A stretch of DNA of 64,000 bases from Haliclona indistincta (GCA_964017065.1 OZ024792.1:6381754-6445753); one strand, 5' to 3'; shown: positions 25,526 to 38,523, numbered from the stretch's first letter. The notes: generated by a model from the letters alone, not told the origin. Program-made: numbers and translations.

Positions 25526-26378
25526 AATATGAACGAAGTGCATCAAAGACTTAATAGTATAAAAATAGTGTAGCTGTTTCTTAAATCTGTATCACTCATT
25601 TGCTAGTTTTCTTGACATTAAGAGTTTTTGAACGAAATTAGCTATTGATTGAATTGTGTGTTCTATATTCACTGAGTCATTGTATGTCATTTTTGAATAC
25701 AATGTGGAGTGTAAACATTTTTTATCCTTATGTAAATGCTATGGTTTGATTAAATAAACATGCCTACACGTAGGATTGGGAATAAATAATTATGATCATG
25801 TCAAACTGAAGACAGGTTCATTGATACATGTAATAGCCTGTATAGATAAATCTATACTAGCTATTAAAAAGTCTATGAGCTAATGATGAAATCCATAAAA
25901 ACACTTGATTTTATTAGACCTTATAATTATCTCTTGAGCATGCATGCAGGTCAAGTTATAGAGTAGGTTTGATTTAATAGACATGAAACTACCTCTTCTC
26001 TTGTTTCGTTATAGTAACAAAGCTATTGATACTTTTCTAAAATGCTAGAGATAATTGATAATAATTTTTATCAGAGTCATGCATGTCTGTGTGAACTAAG
26101 TTATAGTGTTCACTTGCTTCTACAACATGATTACATATACCTAGTCCGTGCTTCAATCCTCTGTCTTCGAGGTTCTCGCACCAAGTGGAGATCTGTGAGT
26201 ATGTTTGATGACCCCTCTTTGAACTTGATCATGAACTGTTAATAAATTATTATATCACAGTCTTATTTAAAATTTATATTTTTTCTTCTTTACCCGCTTG
26301 CCCTGTTATTGTTATCATGTAGTTTTGTCTCAAAATTTAGTTACATATACCTAGTTGTACACTTTATGATCACTTATA
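25526..26378. other. 3' flank of gene C, no gene; candidate poly-A signal
   Basis: Non-coding, AT-rich. AATAAA at 25753-25758, about 230 bases after the gene C stop, is a candidate polyadenylation signal. The surrounding stretch (near 25710-25765) recurs in degraded form at 38200-38250. Nothing else is recognised. Confidence 0.5.
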
Positions 26379-26846
26379 CCCCGTTCACACTTGCAACCCG
26401 TATTGGCTCGCTCGGTTCAGCACGGATTAGTGCGCTGAGCGTACGCACTTACTAGTTATAACTTACTAGTATCACGTATCATAGTTTGCAAATCCGTTGT
26501 CTCCAGCTCACAACAATATAGCACGCTACGCATGCGCATAATTTCGTCAATGCGCATGCGTCTTGCTTGATGGAAAAGCTACGCAAAAAGTTGACAACTG
26601 ACTTGCAAATTACGGTACAGTACGTACATACGAGCGCGCGGTTGTCGCGCACTCGTAGCAAATCGCGCATGCTCAGCTCACTTGCAGCACAGTTTGCGTT
26701 CACATTACGCACGCGACCAATGTCGACACTGGTTAGCCTGGTAGTGCAAAGCGAGCTGGGCCAGCACGGTTCGGCTCGCATTGGATAGCGTTCACACTAG
26801 GGGTAACGCGCGTCAACCCGGGCTGAGAAGGCAAGTGTGAACGGGG
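26379..26846. mobile_element. CpG-rich MITE with perfect 16-bp terminal inverted repeats
   Basis: A 468-bp element beginning CCCCGTTCACACTTGC and ending with its exact reverse complement (26831-26846). TATA flanks both sides (left 26375-26378, right 26847-26850), a probable target duplication. The interior is GC/CpG-rich compared with its surroundings and has further partial inverted repeats around the AGCACGG motifs. It has no credible coding capacity. It lies directly upstream of gene D and could influence its promoter (inference). Confidence 0.8.
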
Positions 26847-26929
26847 TATAAAAGAAGACCAAAATAAAAATTATTCACCCACATTGTTTAATTATAATAA
26901 TAATAAGACTCGATCTTGACTGCAGATCA

Positions 26930-29900
26930 ATGCTGTTCAAGAATCGTATCAAAATGTTGCAGAAATCGTTGCTAGTCTTGATATTGCTCGCTGTTTTGAG
27001 TGATTTTCCATCTACCACTTTTACTGATGCAACACCTTCATCTAAAACTACTGCTACCGATACAACACCTTCATCTGTAACTACTGCTACTGATCCTTCA
27101 TCTGCAACTACTGCTACTGATCCTTCATCTGTAACTACTGCTACTGATCCTTCATCTGTAACTACTGCTACTGATCCTTCATCCGTAACTACTGCTACTG
27201 ATCCTTCATCTGTAACTACTGCTACTGATCCTTCATCTGTAACTACTGCTACTGATCCTTCATCTGTAACTACTGCTACTGATCCTTCATCTGTAACTAC
27301 TGCTACTGATACAACATCTTCTCAGGCCACATCAGTGCCTCCTTCTGTTATTAGCCAAGGTATTATAGATAGTCCGGTAATTTTAAAATCAAAATGGATA
27401 TCAGCTCACTAAAGTAATCTCCTACTAGCCAATAACACAGGCTTAACACCATGAATCCCTATTAGGGAGGCACGGTAGTGACTCCCTATGTAGGGATGAA
27501 CGAGAAAACAAGATGGCGGCTACATACAATGTAAAGAAATTAAAAAGATTTCTATCGAAATCAAAAGGATGTAGGGTTGTTAAATCTACCACTGGTCCAC
27601 AATGTAAACTAACAAGGAACAAGCATGGAATGGTAACACGATTGACTTGCTAACAGACCATAGATCCCTACATCAGTGGCTGCTATATATTAGGGAGACA
27701 CGGTAGTGTCTCCCTATGTAGGGTTGAACCAGAAAACAAGATGGCGGCTACACACAACTTTTGAACTTAGTTTTTAGCGAAACGACGATGTAAATTTGAC
27801 GAGTCCACGATCACGAGCAGTTGCCAGCTAAGTGTTAGACGCCATTATTGTGATTACGCATTACGCACGTGACCAACCACACGAATTCTAGAAGTAGAGT
27901 ATCGCCGTATGGAGAGCGCATATTGGCGTCTGGAGTCTTCGAAGAACAACTCACTGAGTAAGCTTGTGTAGTATCATCGTTCTGCTGCTTGCCAGACAGT
28001 ATATCACAGCCATACAGAAATTTCTAAACCAGAGTGGGCGGGGCTCGTATGGAGTGCAATCCTGCATCATGCATGAATGCAATTATGCAAGAGCTAGTTT
28101 CAGTATTTAGGAATAATAATGAGCTACAATTGCAAGTTAATAAGATCAACAACAGCAAATGGTGGAATCAAAGAGATACATTATCTTGCCGAATTCGAAC
28201 TGCAGCAAAAATTTGAAAAAGAAAAAAGGACACAAACAAGAAAATAAAAAGATTTCTAACGAAATCAAAAGGATGTAGGGATAAAGAAATCTGCTACTGG
28301 TCCACAATGTAAACCAACAAGGAGCAAGCATGGGCGATTGACTTGCTAACAGACCATAGATCCCTACATCAGTGGCTGTACATAAGATTTTGATTTTGAT
28401 ACAAGCTGAATTCATGTCAGGTGTCAGTCAACAGCAACTAGCTGAACTGCTATAGTCAGCCACTGATGTAGGGATCTATGGTCTGTTAGCAAGTCAATCG
28501 TCCATGCTTGCTCCTTGTTGGTTTACATTGTGGACCAGTAGCAGATTTCTTTATCCCTACATCCTTTTGATTTTGTTAGAAATCTTTTTATTTTCTTGTA
28601 TCATTAGTGGCTGCTATATAGGTCAACTGAAAGCCCACCTTGAGTGTTATCCAGAACTGCAAGAATCCTGCAGCCACTGGTTTATCTTGGATAGTGGTAG
28701 TCAATTTGTGTAATAAACCGTTCATTGGAGATTGCTAAGCTGACATTTCTAAAAACCTATTTTTTGATTTATCCTTAAAATACAAGTGATGCATTATGAC
28801 CTTAATATAATGGGTTATCAGTCTAACCTTGGTAAGATGTATCATTGCGATGTAATGTACTTTATCCGTAGAACTAAGAAAATTGAAAAAGATTTCTGAC
28901 AAAAACAAAAGGAACAATGTAAACCAACAAGGAACTGGCACGGAATGGAGACACGATTGACTGGATAATAAACCATGCATCAGTGGCTGCAAATAATTAT
29001 GTACTCTCATTTGTTCCTGGCCTATATAGCCAGTAAAGCAACCACTCATGTAGGAATGCCAGTCAATCATGTTACCATTCCATGCTGGTTCCTTGTTGGT
29101 TTACGTTATGGACCAGAGGGTAGAGTTCTATATCCCCTACATCCTTTTGATTTCGTCAGAAATCCTTTTCAATAGAATATAGTTTGGGAGGCATGGTAAC
29201 ACACAGACAAACTTAGTGCAAACAAACTATGGACACAGCGTTTAGTTATTAATAAAGTTTGGTCATCCTACTATGTGATTGTCCATAGTTTGTTCACATT
29301 AAATTTTGCTGTGTGCTACCATGACTCCCAAAATCATTATTACATGTACTGTGATATCACTCATGTTGTGCTGTACAGTCCCTGCAGGACCACCTCGCAA
29401 GGTCATTGTTATTGTTGAGAGCTCAACAACAATTGTTCTATTTTGGAGTGCTCCAGCAATGCCAAATGCAACGATTACTGAGTACCAGCTCCAGTGTTCT
29501 GGTGGTGGACAAGTGTTCAACCACACTGTGATGGAGACCACAGCCACACTGAGTGGACTCCTACCATACACCAACTACTCCTGTAGCATCACAGCTCACA
29601 CCAGTGCTGGAGGAGGACCTGCAGCAACTACCAGTGTAACTACTCTACAAGATAGTGAGCTTATCTAAATTTTATAATTCAATCTAATTTTAAATTTTAG
29701 ATCCTAGTGGACCTCCTTTAAATTTCATGTCATCAGTCAACTCTCGTGCCTTCAATCTCTCCTGGTCTCCTCCTCTTCCCTCACAACGTAATGGAGTCAT
29801 CATCAGCTATCTCATCACTTGCAGCTCAGGAGGCAGCACCATCAACAGCACCAGAACCAGTCTGACCATCACAGGACTGCAGCCATTCACCAACTACTCC

Positions 29901-32900
29901 TGTAGCATCACAGCTCACACGAGTGTCGGAGGAGGACCTGCAGCAACTATCAATTTGACTACTTTACAAGATGGTTTGTATATTGATAAAATTTAAATCA
30001 CATACATGTTCTTTTAGTTCCAGGTGGTCCTCCTGTAAACTTTAATATCTCGGACACATCCCATAACATCACTCTCTCCTGGTCTCCTCCTCCTTCATCA
30101 CAATGGAATGGAGTCATAATTGGTTATAATCTCACCTGCATTATCAATGGGATGATAAGTAGTATGAGTGTTATAGAAACAAACCTGACTATAGCTATAG
30201 ATCCATTTACCAGCTATTCCTGTACTGTGAGGGCAGCAACAATGGTGGGAGATGGTTCACCAGCAACAGTTAGTGGAACCTCTGATGAAGATGGTGAGTA
30301 CATCATTCGCTATAGCTACTGTGATATCACTCATGATGTGCTGTACAGTCCCTGCAGGACCACCTCGTCAGGTCTTTGGAGTAGCTACCAACTCAACTTC
30401 AATCCTTTTTGTTTGGAGTGCTCCAGCAACACCAAATGGAGTGATCACTGAGTACCAGCTCCAGTGTTCTGGTGGTGGACAAGTGTTCAACCGCACTGTG
30501 ATGGAGACCACAGCCACACTGAGTGGACTCCTACCATACACCAACTACTCCTGTAGCATCACAGCTCACACCAGTGCTGGAGGAGGACCTGCAGCAACTA
30601 CCAGTGTAACTACTCTACAAGATAGTGAGCTTATCTAGATTTTATAATTTAATCTAATTTTAAATTTTAGATCCTAGTGGACCTCCTTTAAATTTCATGT
30701 CATCAGTCAACTCTCGTGCACTCAATCTCTCCTGGTCTCCTCCTCTTCCCCCACGACGTAATGGAGTCATCATCAGCTATCTCATTACCTGTAGCTCAGG
30801 AGGCAGCATCATCAACAGCACCAGAACCAGCAGTACCAGTCTGACCATCACAGGACTGCAGCCATTCACCAACTACGCCTGTAGCATCACAGCTCACACG
30901 AGAGTCGGAGGAGGACCTGCAGCAACTATCAATTTGACTACTTTACAAGATGGTTTGTGTAATGATAAAAATAATTTAAATCACATACATGTTCTTTTAG
31001 TTCCAGGTGGTCCTCCTGTAAACTTTACTATCTTCGGCACATCACATAACATCACTCTCTTTTGGTCTTCTCCTCTTCCCTCACAACGTAATGGAGTCAT
31101 CATCAGCTATCTCATCACCTGCAGCTCAGGAGGCAGCATCATCAACAGCACCAGAACCAGCAGTACCAGTCTGACCATCACAGGACTGCAGCCATTCAAC
31201 AACTACACCTGTTCTGTGAGAGCTGCAACAATAGTTGGAGATGGACTAACGGCAATGAAGATTATATTAACAAATGAGGAGAGTAAGTGTTTGTCTTCAT
31301 TTCCTCTTCAAAATAATATGCTGCTCTTTGTCTAGAACCAGGATCACCTCCAGATATGATTGTGATTATAACTATAACTTCAAAGAGTGTTACACTCACT
31401 TGGAAGCCCCCAACAGAGCCTAATGGATTCATCACTGAATATCGATTCCAGTGCTCTGGAGAAAATCATGCGGTCAGCAGCAATGTAATGGGCTCACAGA
31501 CTACAACCACACTGAGTGGACTCCTACCATACACCAACTACTCCTGTAGCATCACAGCTCACACCAGTGTTGGAGGAGGACCTGCAGCAACTACCAGTGT
31601 GACAACTCTACAAGATGGTTAGTCTGAATCTGATAGAGATTATTCTGTATTCAAGTGTAACTTCTTCAGTTCCCAGTGGACCACCTCAGAACTTCACTAT
31701 CTCAGTAACTTCTCGTAGTATTGCTTTCTCCTGGTCTCCTCCTCTCCTCTCACAGCGCAATGGAGACATCACTGGCTATAATCTAACATGTACTGTTGGT
31801 GGAGTGACCAATAGTGCCAGATTTATTGTTACTAGTCTGACCTTACCAGTAGAGCCATTCACTAACTACTCCTGTACTGTGAGTGCTGCAACTGTGGTTG
31901 GAGATGGACTTCCAACATCAGCAATTAATGGAGTCACTCATGAAGAGAGTGAGTGTTTCTCACTAGTATCATGCTTTTCATTGTGTTTTTCTGTCTCTAC
32001 AGAACCGGAATCCCCTCCCAATAATTTTTCTGGTGTTTCAAAGAATTTTTCATCGATATTTCTTAATTGGGACATACCTCAGAAACCAAATGGAGTGATT
32101 ACTCATTATCAGCTCTACTCATCTGGTGGTGGACAAGTGTTCAATCGCTCTGTGATAGAGACCACAACCACACTGAGTGGACTCCTACCATACACCAACT
32201 ACTCCTGTAGCATCACAGCTCACACCAGTGTTGGAGGAGGACCTGCAGCAACTATCAATTTGACTACTTTACAAGATGGTTTGTGTATTGATAAAATTTA
32301 AATCACATACATGTTCTTTTAGTTCCAGGTGGGCCTCCTGTAAACTTTACTATCTCTGGCACATCACATAACATCACTCTCTTTTGGTCTCCTCCTCCTT
32401 CCTCACAATGGAATGGAGTCATCATTGGTTATAATCTCACCTGCACTATTAATGGGATGACAAGTAGTATGTTAATTTCAGAAACAAACCAGACTGTAGC
32501 TATAGAACCATTTACCAAGTATTCCTGTACTGTGAGGGCAGCGACAATGGTGGGAGATGGTCCACCAGCAAATGTTAGTGGAACCTCTGATGAAGATGGT
32601 GAGTACATCATTCACTATAGCTACTGTGATATCACTCATGATGTGCTGTACAGTCCCAGGACCACCTCATCAGGTCTTTGGTATTGTTGAGAATTCAACA
32701 ACAATTATTCTATTTTGGAGTGCTCCTGCAATACCAAATGGAGTGATCACTGAGTACCAGCTCCAATGTTCTGGTGGTGGACAAGTGTTCAACCACACTG
32801 TGATGGAGACCACAACCACACTGAGTGGACTCCTACCATACACCAACTACTCCTGTAGCATCACAGCTCACACCAGTGCTGGAGGAGGACCTGCAGCAAC

Positions 32901-35900
32901 TACCAGTGTGACCACTCTACAAGACAGTGAGCCTATCTAGATTTTATAATTTAATCTAATTTTAAATTTTAGATCCTAGTGGACCTCCTTTAAATTTCTT
33001 GTCATCAGTCACCTCTCGTGCACTCAATCTCTCCTGGTCTCCTCCTCTTCCCCCACAACGTAATGGAGTCATCATCAGCTATCTCATCACCTGCAGCTCA
33101 GGAGGCAGCATCATCAACAGTACCAGAAAAAGCAGTACTAATCTGACCATCACAGGACTGCAGCCATTCACCAACTACACCTGTTCCGTAAGAGCAGCGA
33201 CAATCAGAGGAGATGGACCAGCTACAGTGAATACTATATTAACAAATGAGGAGAGTAAGTGTTCATTTGTCTTCAGTTTCTCTCTAAATAAAATGCTGCT
33301 CTTTGTCTAGAACCGGAATCACCTCCCAATAATTATTCTGGAGTTTCAAAAAATTCTACATCAATATTTCTTCATTGGAATATACCTCAGAAACCAAATG
33401 GAGTGATTACTCATTATGAGCTCTACTCATTTGGTGGTGGTCAAGTGTTCAACTGCACCGTGATGGAGACCACAACCACACTGAGTGGACTCCTACCATA
33501 CACCAACTACTCCTGTAGCATCATAGCTCACACCAGTGCTGGAGGAGGACCTGCAGCAACTACCAGTGTGACCACTTTACAAGATGGTAATATTTTGTAG
33601 TCATCTCCTTATTGCCTGGTAATCTCATATTTCCTAGTTCCAATGGACAGTGTAAGAAACCTGACAGTCATATCTGTCTTGGGATCTAGTACTATTCTCA
33701 ACATATCTTGGTTTCCTCCTGCAACACCAAATGGTGTCATCACTGACTATGAAGTCAGCACATCATCACTAACACCAATTGATGTTAGAAACTTTACTGC
33801 CAGTGAAGATTTTCCAGCCAATACTAGATTTTCAAGAAATATCACTAATCTAAGTTAGTGTCTGATGTTGATACTGATAATGATTTGAATCACTTCTACA
33901 GCTCCTGGAGTACCATACTATGTTAAGGTAACTGCTTACACTATAAAAGGAAGAGGACCATACTCTGATGAAGTGATTAATTTCACAAAAGAAGGCGGTA
34001 AATCACAGTTACCTCACTAGTACTATTGCATGTATGTAATCCTACAGTTCCATCACAAGGTCCTGAAATTACTAACATCATGAGACAGACAGATGGTTCT
34101 ATCATAGTGATGTGGAAGCTACTCACTCTAGAGGAGGCTCGTGGGTTCATCACTGGATACACTGTCACTGCTCAACAAGCTGACTTTGGACTAGTCTTGA
34201 GACAAACAGCAAACACTGTGGGAGTGTCACCAAATGATTCAATGGCAACAATACATGGTCTTGATCCTAAACATGCCTACAACATCACACTGTCAGCTCA
34301 CACTAGTAAAGGGAAAAACTCCAGCAGCACTCTCCTTCAACCCAGTGGTGAGTCAATGATTATATCTCACTATATTAAACATTCATATTTCATTTATTAC
34401 ACAGAAAAACTATTTAGTCATTTAGTTGTTAGTGGATCTGGTATTCTTGGTTTCGTGATAGTGGCTGTTCTAATACTGATCACATGTGTATTAATGGTGT
34501 GTATTTTCACAAGGTAAAAAGGAATGAAGTATGCTTCTTCATTGCTGGTTGATGAAATTTTCCTATAGGTATAAGAGAAGGAAGATATCAGGTGTTCATC
34601 TCAAGGTTGAGCTGAGCAAGTATCGTGTGAAAGACGACAGCGACGAGACAATAGAACTAAGGATAATTCAAATGGACAATGATAATGATAATGATGGAGG
34701 TACTGTACTACCCTCACATGCACTGTAGTAGCTGATTACTCAAATTTAGAGGACAAAGCTTCAAGGACGATTCCTGTTAAACAATTCCCAGCATATGTCA
34801 AACTATTGCACAGTGATAGAGACAGCTCATTTGAAGATCATTTCCAAGTAAGCACATTGTACTCATTCATTTTGTAATTGATTATAATTTTATGCAGGCA
34901 ATCAATAAGCTTCCTAAAGGCTCCAATGTGATAGCAAAGAAACAGTGTAATGTTCCAAAGAACAGATTTGAAAACATATGCTCATGTATGTGTGTCTATA
35001 GTTAATGTTAATAGTGTGTACTTGACTCATTTACACACACACACAGATGATCACTCGTGTGTTGAGTTATCTCTGATTGATGATAAGGAAGGTACTGACT
35101 ACATCAATGCATCATGGATTGATGTGAGTACTGATCTCATTATTAATTACACTTGTAAATTTTAATGATGCAATGTATTTTACAGAATTTCAGAAAGACA
35201 AGAGCATACATTGCTTCACAAGGTAAGAAAGAATAGACATGTTTGCTGTCATTTGTCTGTCTTTCGTTATTCAGGTCCACTTGATAGCACAATTGGTGAT
35301 TTCTGGAGAATGGTATGGCAGTATAATATACCTGCTGTTGTGATGCTCACTAACCTGGTGGAGAGGACTGTGGTAAGTTTTAGTACACTTAGTGTTTCGA
35401 TAAAATTTCTCTTAATAGAAAAAATGTTCTTGTTACTGGCCGGAGGAGATTGATCAACCAATGGATGTTGGATATGGTATCAGTGTGACACTAGTAGAGG
35501 AACACATACTAGCTGAGTATAAGATCAAAGAGCTATTGATTACTAATGTAAGACACAATAATTACTGATTAACTCATAATGACTGTATTCCAGACCTCAG
35601 AGGAAGACTGCAAACCACGTCGTGTATTCCACTATCACTTCACTCAATGGCCAGATCATGGAGTACCTGCTTCAAAGCTGTGTCTCATCTCCTTCATCAA
35701 GCGAGTCCGCAAGCAGCATCCTCCTGAGGGTCCACCATTAGTGGTGCACTGCAGTGCTGGTGTGGGCAGGACTGGAACATTCATCGTACTGGACACCATG
35801 CTACAGAGGATGGAAATCGAAGGAGATCTCAAGGTCTATGATTTTGTAACTCAACTGAGGAAGAGGAGGACTCTCATGGTTCAGAATATGGTGAGTATAT

Positions 35901-37255
35901 AGCTACTAAAACAGTGTCTCACATACTGTTTGTGACTACTCTATAGGCTCAGTACATATACATTCATGATGCTCTATCAGATTACATTACATGTGGAGAC
36001 ACTTCATTTCCTCTCATGAATGCTCATGTTACACTGAGGGAACTCAGCAATGTCGACGAGAATGATAAAAGTGGCTTTCAGAGACAGTTTGAGTTACTTG
36101 AAGAGCTGAGTGAGCCTCCTGAAGGAGCTGATACTTCTGAAGCAACCGCTAATATGAGCAAGAATCGATACACTTACAATTTGCCATGTAAGTTGTGTAA
36201 ACAATAAGTGTAACTATCTTAGTTACTTGAACTGTTTAGATAACAGCACTCGTGTGTGGCTAAACAGTGGTCAAACTGACTATATCAATGCCTCTCGTGT
36301 TCATGTGAGCTATCCATGCACTATAACCAGCTGCATCATGCATTATCACACATGCAGGGCTACAAACGACGAGGAGCATTCCTAGCCACACAAGCACCAA
36401 TGAAAGAGACAGTGGAGGACTTCTGGCACATGATATGGGAGACACAGAGCAAGGCTATTGTGATGCTGTGTAACCTGGAGGAGGAGGGGAAGGTAGGATG
36501 TGTGTGTGTCCATGTTACTAGCTATCATCATGTGTGGTCTACTGTAGGAGACATGTTATCAGTATTGGCCAACTAAAGCTGAAGGAACAGCAGTGTATGG
36601 TAACATGACTGTTAAAATATTGCAGGAGGCAAGTGAGCTTGATGGACTCATAGTACGTAAGCTAGAGATCATTCAGGAAGGAGATTACATCAACGTTGCT
36701 GTGAGTGACACTATCTCTGTAGCTACAGGCTATGATTAATGATGTCATGTTCTAGAGTGCTGCTGGTAGTTTTGAGGTGACACAATTTCACTACCAGCGC
36801 TGGCCAGAGAATATGAAACCATTTCCATCTGATGTTGTTGACTTGTTGAATTCACTCATCAAAGCTCAGGTGGCAGCTGGTAACAAGCCAATTACTGTGA
36901 TGTGCAAGTATGTGATACAAACACATTAAGCATCAACAATAACAACATGCATAATTTTTATTGTTATACTCAAAATTTTTCACTGCAGTGATGGTGTAGG
37001 CAGGACAGGCGCCTTCATCTGCATCTACTCACAGCTGGAGAAGGTCAAAATGGAGGGAATGGGTGACATATTTCAGTTCATCAAGGACTCTCGTCTGAAT
37101 CGCAAGGGAATGGTCAGGCACCAGGTGAGATACATCACTCTAAATCTGTCAGGTTATGTTTTTTCCTAAAGGATCACTACATCTTCTGCTATGAAGTGAT
37201 TGCTGATTTCTCCGACACTATGGGGGTGTACGACAATTTCAGGAATGTCATGTGA
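26930..37255 (+). CDS. Receptor tyrosine phosphatase gene D: mucin-like N-terminus, fifteen FN3, TM, tandem PTP domains
   Basis: Predicted receptor PTP of about 2220 residues and 33 exons; phases agree. Exon 1 (26930-27359; a second ATG at 26954 is equally plausible) has a signal peptide and eight nine-residue Thr/Ser repeats, likely O-glycosylated. After a transposon-filled 2-kb intron come FN3 exons 29379-29654, 29701-29973, 30018-30293, 30349-30624, 30671-30952, 31001-31282, 31336-31617, 31670-31948, 32003-32278, 32323-32598, 32654-32926, 32973-33254, 33311-33586, 33638-33853 plus 33902-33997, 34048-34347. TM 34405-34513; juxtamembrane 34569-34699, 34750-34847. PTP exons: 34898-34985, 35047-35123, 35186-35222, 35275-35372, 35419-35547, 35594-35890, 35947-36187, 36240-36304, 36358-36492, 36548-36700, 36756-36907, 36989-37124, 37172-37255. 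D1 has WPDHGVP and [11 protein letters not shown] (active); D2 has WPEN and MCNDGVGRTG (probably impaired). No Ig exon is present, unlike gene C. Joining exon 1 to the first FN3 is inferred from matching phase, not proven. Confidence 0.75.
27092..27307 (+). repeat. 27-bp coding minisatellite, eight units
   Basis: Eight head-to-tail 27-bp units in exon 1 of gene D, each encoding DPSSVTTAT (first unit DPSSATTAT). They are almost identical in DNA as well as protein, so the copy number is probably unstable between individuals. Dense Ser/Thr/Pro suggests an O-glycosylated stalk. Confidence 0.9.
27464..27689. mobile_element. Foldback/Helitron-like element, partial copy 2
   Basis: Begins with the family's terminal hairpin (GGGAGGCAC, four-base loop, then an imperfect complement), continues through a TAGGGATGAACGAG block and ends after one foldback arm (about 27536-27682). 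Copy 3 starts immediately after it. It lies in intron 1 of gene D. Confidence 0.7.
27690..28598. mobile_element. Foldback/Helitron-like element, copy 3
   Basis: Starts with the terminal hairpin GGGAGACAC / GTGTCTCCC and ends with a foldback arm; arms at about 28240-28378 and 28455-28598 are mutual reverse complements. A 15-base segment, AGTGGCTGCTATATA, lies on both sides (near 27674 and 28606). No gene; the short reading frames inside are chance. Intron 1 of gene D. Confidence 0.7.
28878..29171. mobile_element. Foldback element, diverged copy 4
   Basis: Diverged pair of inverted arms (about 28878-28990 and 29033-29171) related to the arms of copies 1 and 3. No terminal hairpin is recognised. 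Intron 1 of gene D. Confidence 0.65.
29183..29333. mobile_element. Small palindromic MITE
   Basis: A 151-bp element whose ends, TTTGGGAGGCATGGTA and its near reverse complement ending in CTCCCAAA, form a terminal inverted repeat of about 24 bp. A second inverted pair (AAACTATGGACA / TGTCCATAGTTT) lies inside, so most of the element can fold into one stem. It abuts the conserved intron sequence before the first FN3 exon of gene D. Confidence 0.65.
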
Positions 37256-37640
37256 TCAACACTGTATGACAATGGATTGTGATTATGGACTAACCTATAT
37301 ATTAAACTGCTGACATGTTAACTGTTCATTAGGTGTACTAGACAGGCACAAAACAGGTACTAATAGTCTGAATGTGGACACTATAATGCTGTAGTTATTA
37401 ACTCTCACAATTATATACACTCATGTTTGTGTTTCAGTAGAAAACCTCTGTTCAATTTATGTTGTTGCTATATGCTTTTAGCTAGTTAGTTACAATCAAT
37501 ATTCTTCGAAGCATTAAAGAGTAGCTGCAGTCTGTCTTTGGGTACGATCTTTCCATAATGTGATGACCTTGAATCTTCATGTCTGCCCAAGTCAAGATTG
37601 AGGTGAGTGTTTCTATATTATGCACTCTCTGGATATTTTT
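37256..37640. other. 3' flank of gene D, no gene
   Basis: Non-coding AT-rich sequence after the gene D stop codon. Nothing recognisable apart from the start of the phosphatase relic that follows. Confidence 0.5.
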
Positions 37641-37810
37641 CTCTTGCAGACTGCTCGTACGCACACTGGAAGTCACAAAGAGGGGGACTACATCAATGTT
37701 AGTCATAGCCTATGTAATCATACTGTACAAGCATACTTAACGTGGGTGTTTGTTTGTTCACAGACCAGTGATAACTCACTTGTTGTGCCGGACCAAGATC
37801 CCAGCACTAC
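37641..37810 (+). pseudogene. Relic of a gene C-type phosphatase D2 (parts of two exons and the intron between)
   Basis: About 150 bases closely match the end of the gene C exon at 24825-24968, its following intron, and the start of the exon at 25035-25189, including GDYIN at the donor and NSLVV after the acceptor. Flanking exons and the P-loop are absent, so it is not functional. Further on (38200-38250) a stretch resembles the gene C 3' untranslated region, so the whole D-E gap looks like the remains of a deleted gene C-like copy. Confidence 0.75.
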
Positions 37811-38523
37811 AATAGTAAGTATGCATTATGCATGATTCAATATAATCTTATTGCAGTGTAACAAGACAAGTTTTCATCTGCATTTCCTTGAATAAATGCC
37901 TGGGCGTGTATACAAGGAAATATGGTACTCAAAATCAGTGACTTATTCAGAATACTAGCTTTCTGCAGTTAAGAAAGTCAAGTAAGCAATCTGCTTTAAC
38001 TTTCTAGGCAGAATTTCTAGCTGCATGTTGATTAAGTTGTGTACACCTGTGCACACCATTATTCAGTGATTATTAACCCTTGGCGCATGCGCGTGCATGG
38101 GTTACGGTACTTGCTCTGTCATTCTATTTACAAAGAGATCACATTGTGTATGGTTCTAAGCTCATGTTGACTGATGTTTGTCACAGCTACAGAGAGTAAA
38201 CATTTATTTACCATTGTGTAAATGTTATGGTTTGATTAAAACAATCATGCCTAAAGAACTGCATGAGAAAGCAATGATGGATATGTTCACTATTTTCGTT
38301 ATTAAAAATTGTAGTGCTTATCTGACAAAAATTTGAGAAAATTTTTTAATTTTGAAATGAGATCAGTTTTTATGTGCAAAAATTTTTGTTGTCTAATTTA
38401 ATCAGTTTAGGTACATGATCATATTCTCACACAATTGTGATATCTTTTTGTGTAGGCGTGGATAAACATCGATCATTATTTAAGCTCAAATTCGAAGTTT
38501 CACACTTAGACGAACTGTCAAAC
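37811..38523. promoter_or_regulatory. D-E intergenic region and upstream region of gene E
   Basis: No gene. 38200-38250 resembles the gene C 3' flank. Near 38454-38485 is a GTGGATAAACATCG block related to that found upstream of genes C and F, about 60-70 bp before the gene E start, and therefore a candidate core promoter. Confidence 0.35.

Noticed and set aside
26479..26788. Two overlapping frames of 73-100 codons
   Set aside because: Both fall inside the CpG-rich MITE, with no start context, domain or codon bias.
27092..27307. Regular 27-bp repeats as a CRISPR array
   Set aside because: The units are contiguous without spacers, in frame, and encode a Thr/Ser-rich peptide in an animal genome.
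38070..38110. Palindrome-like TTAACCC ... GGGTTA with CGCATGCGCG
   Set aside because: Too short and isolated to assign to a terminator, origin or transposon end.
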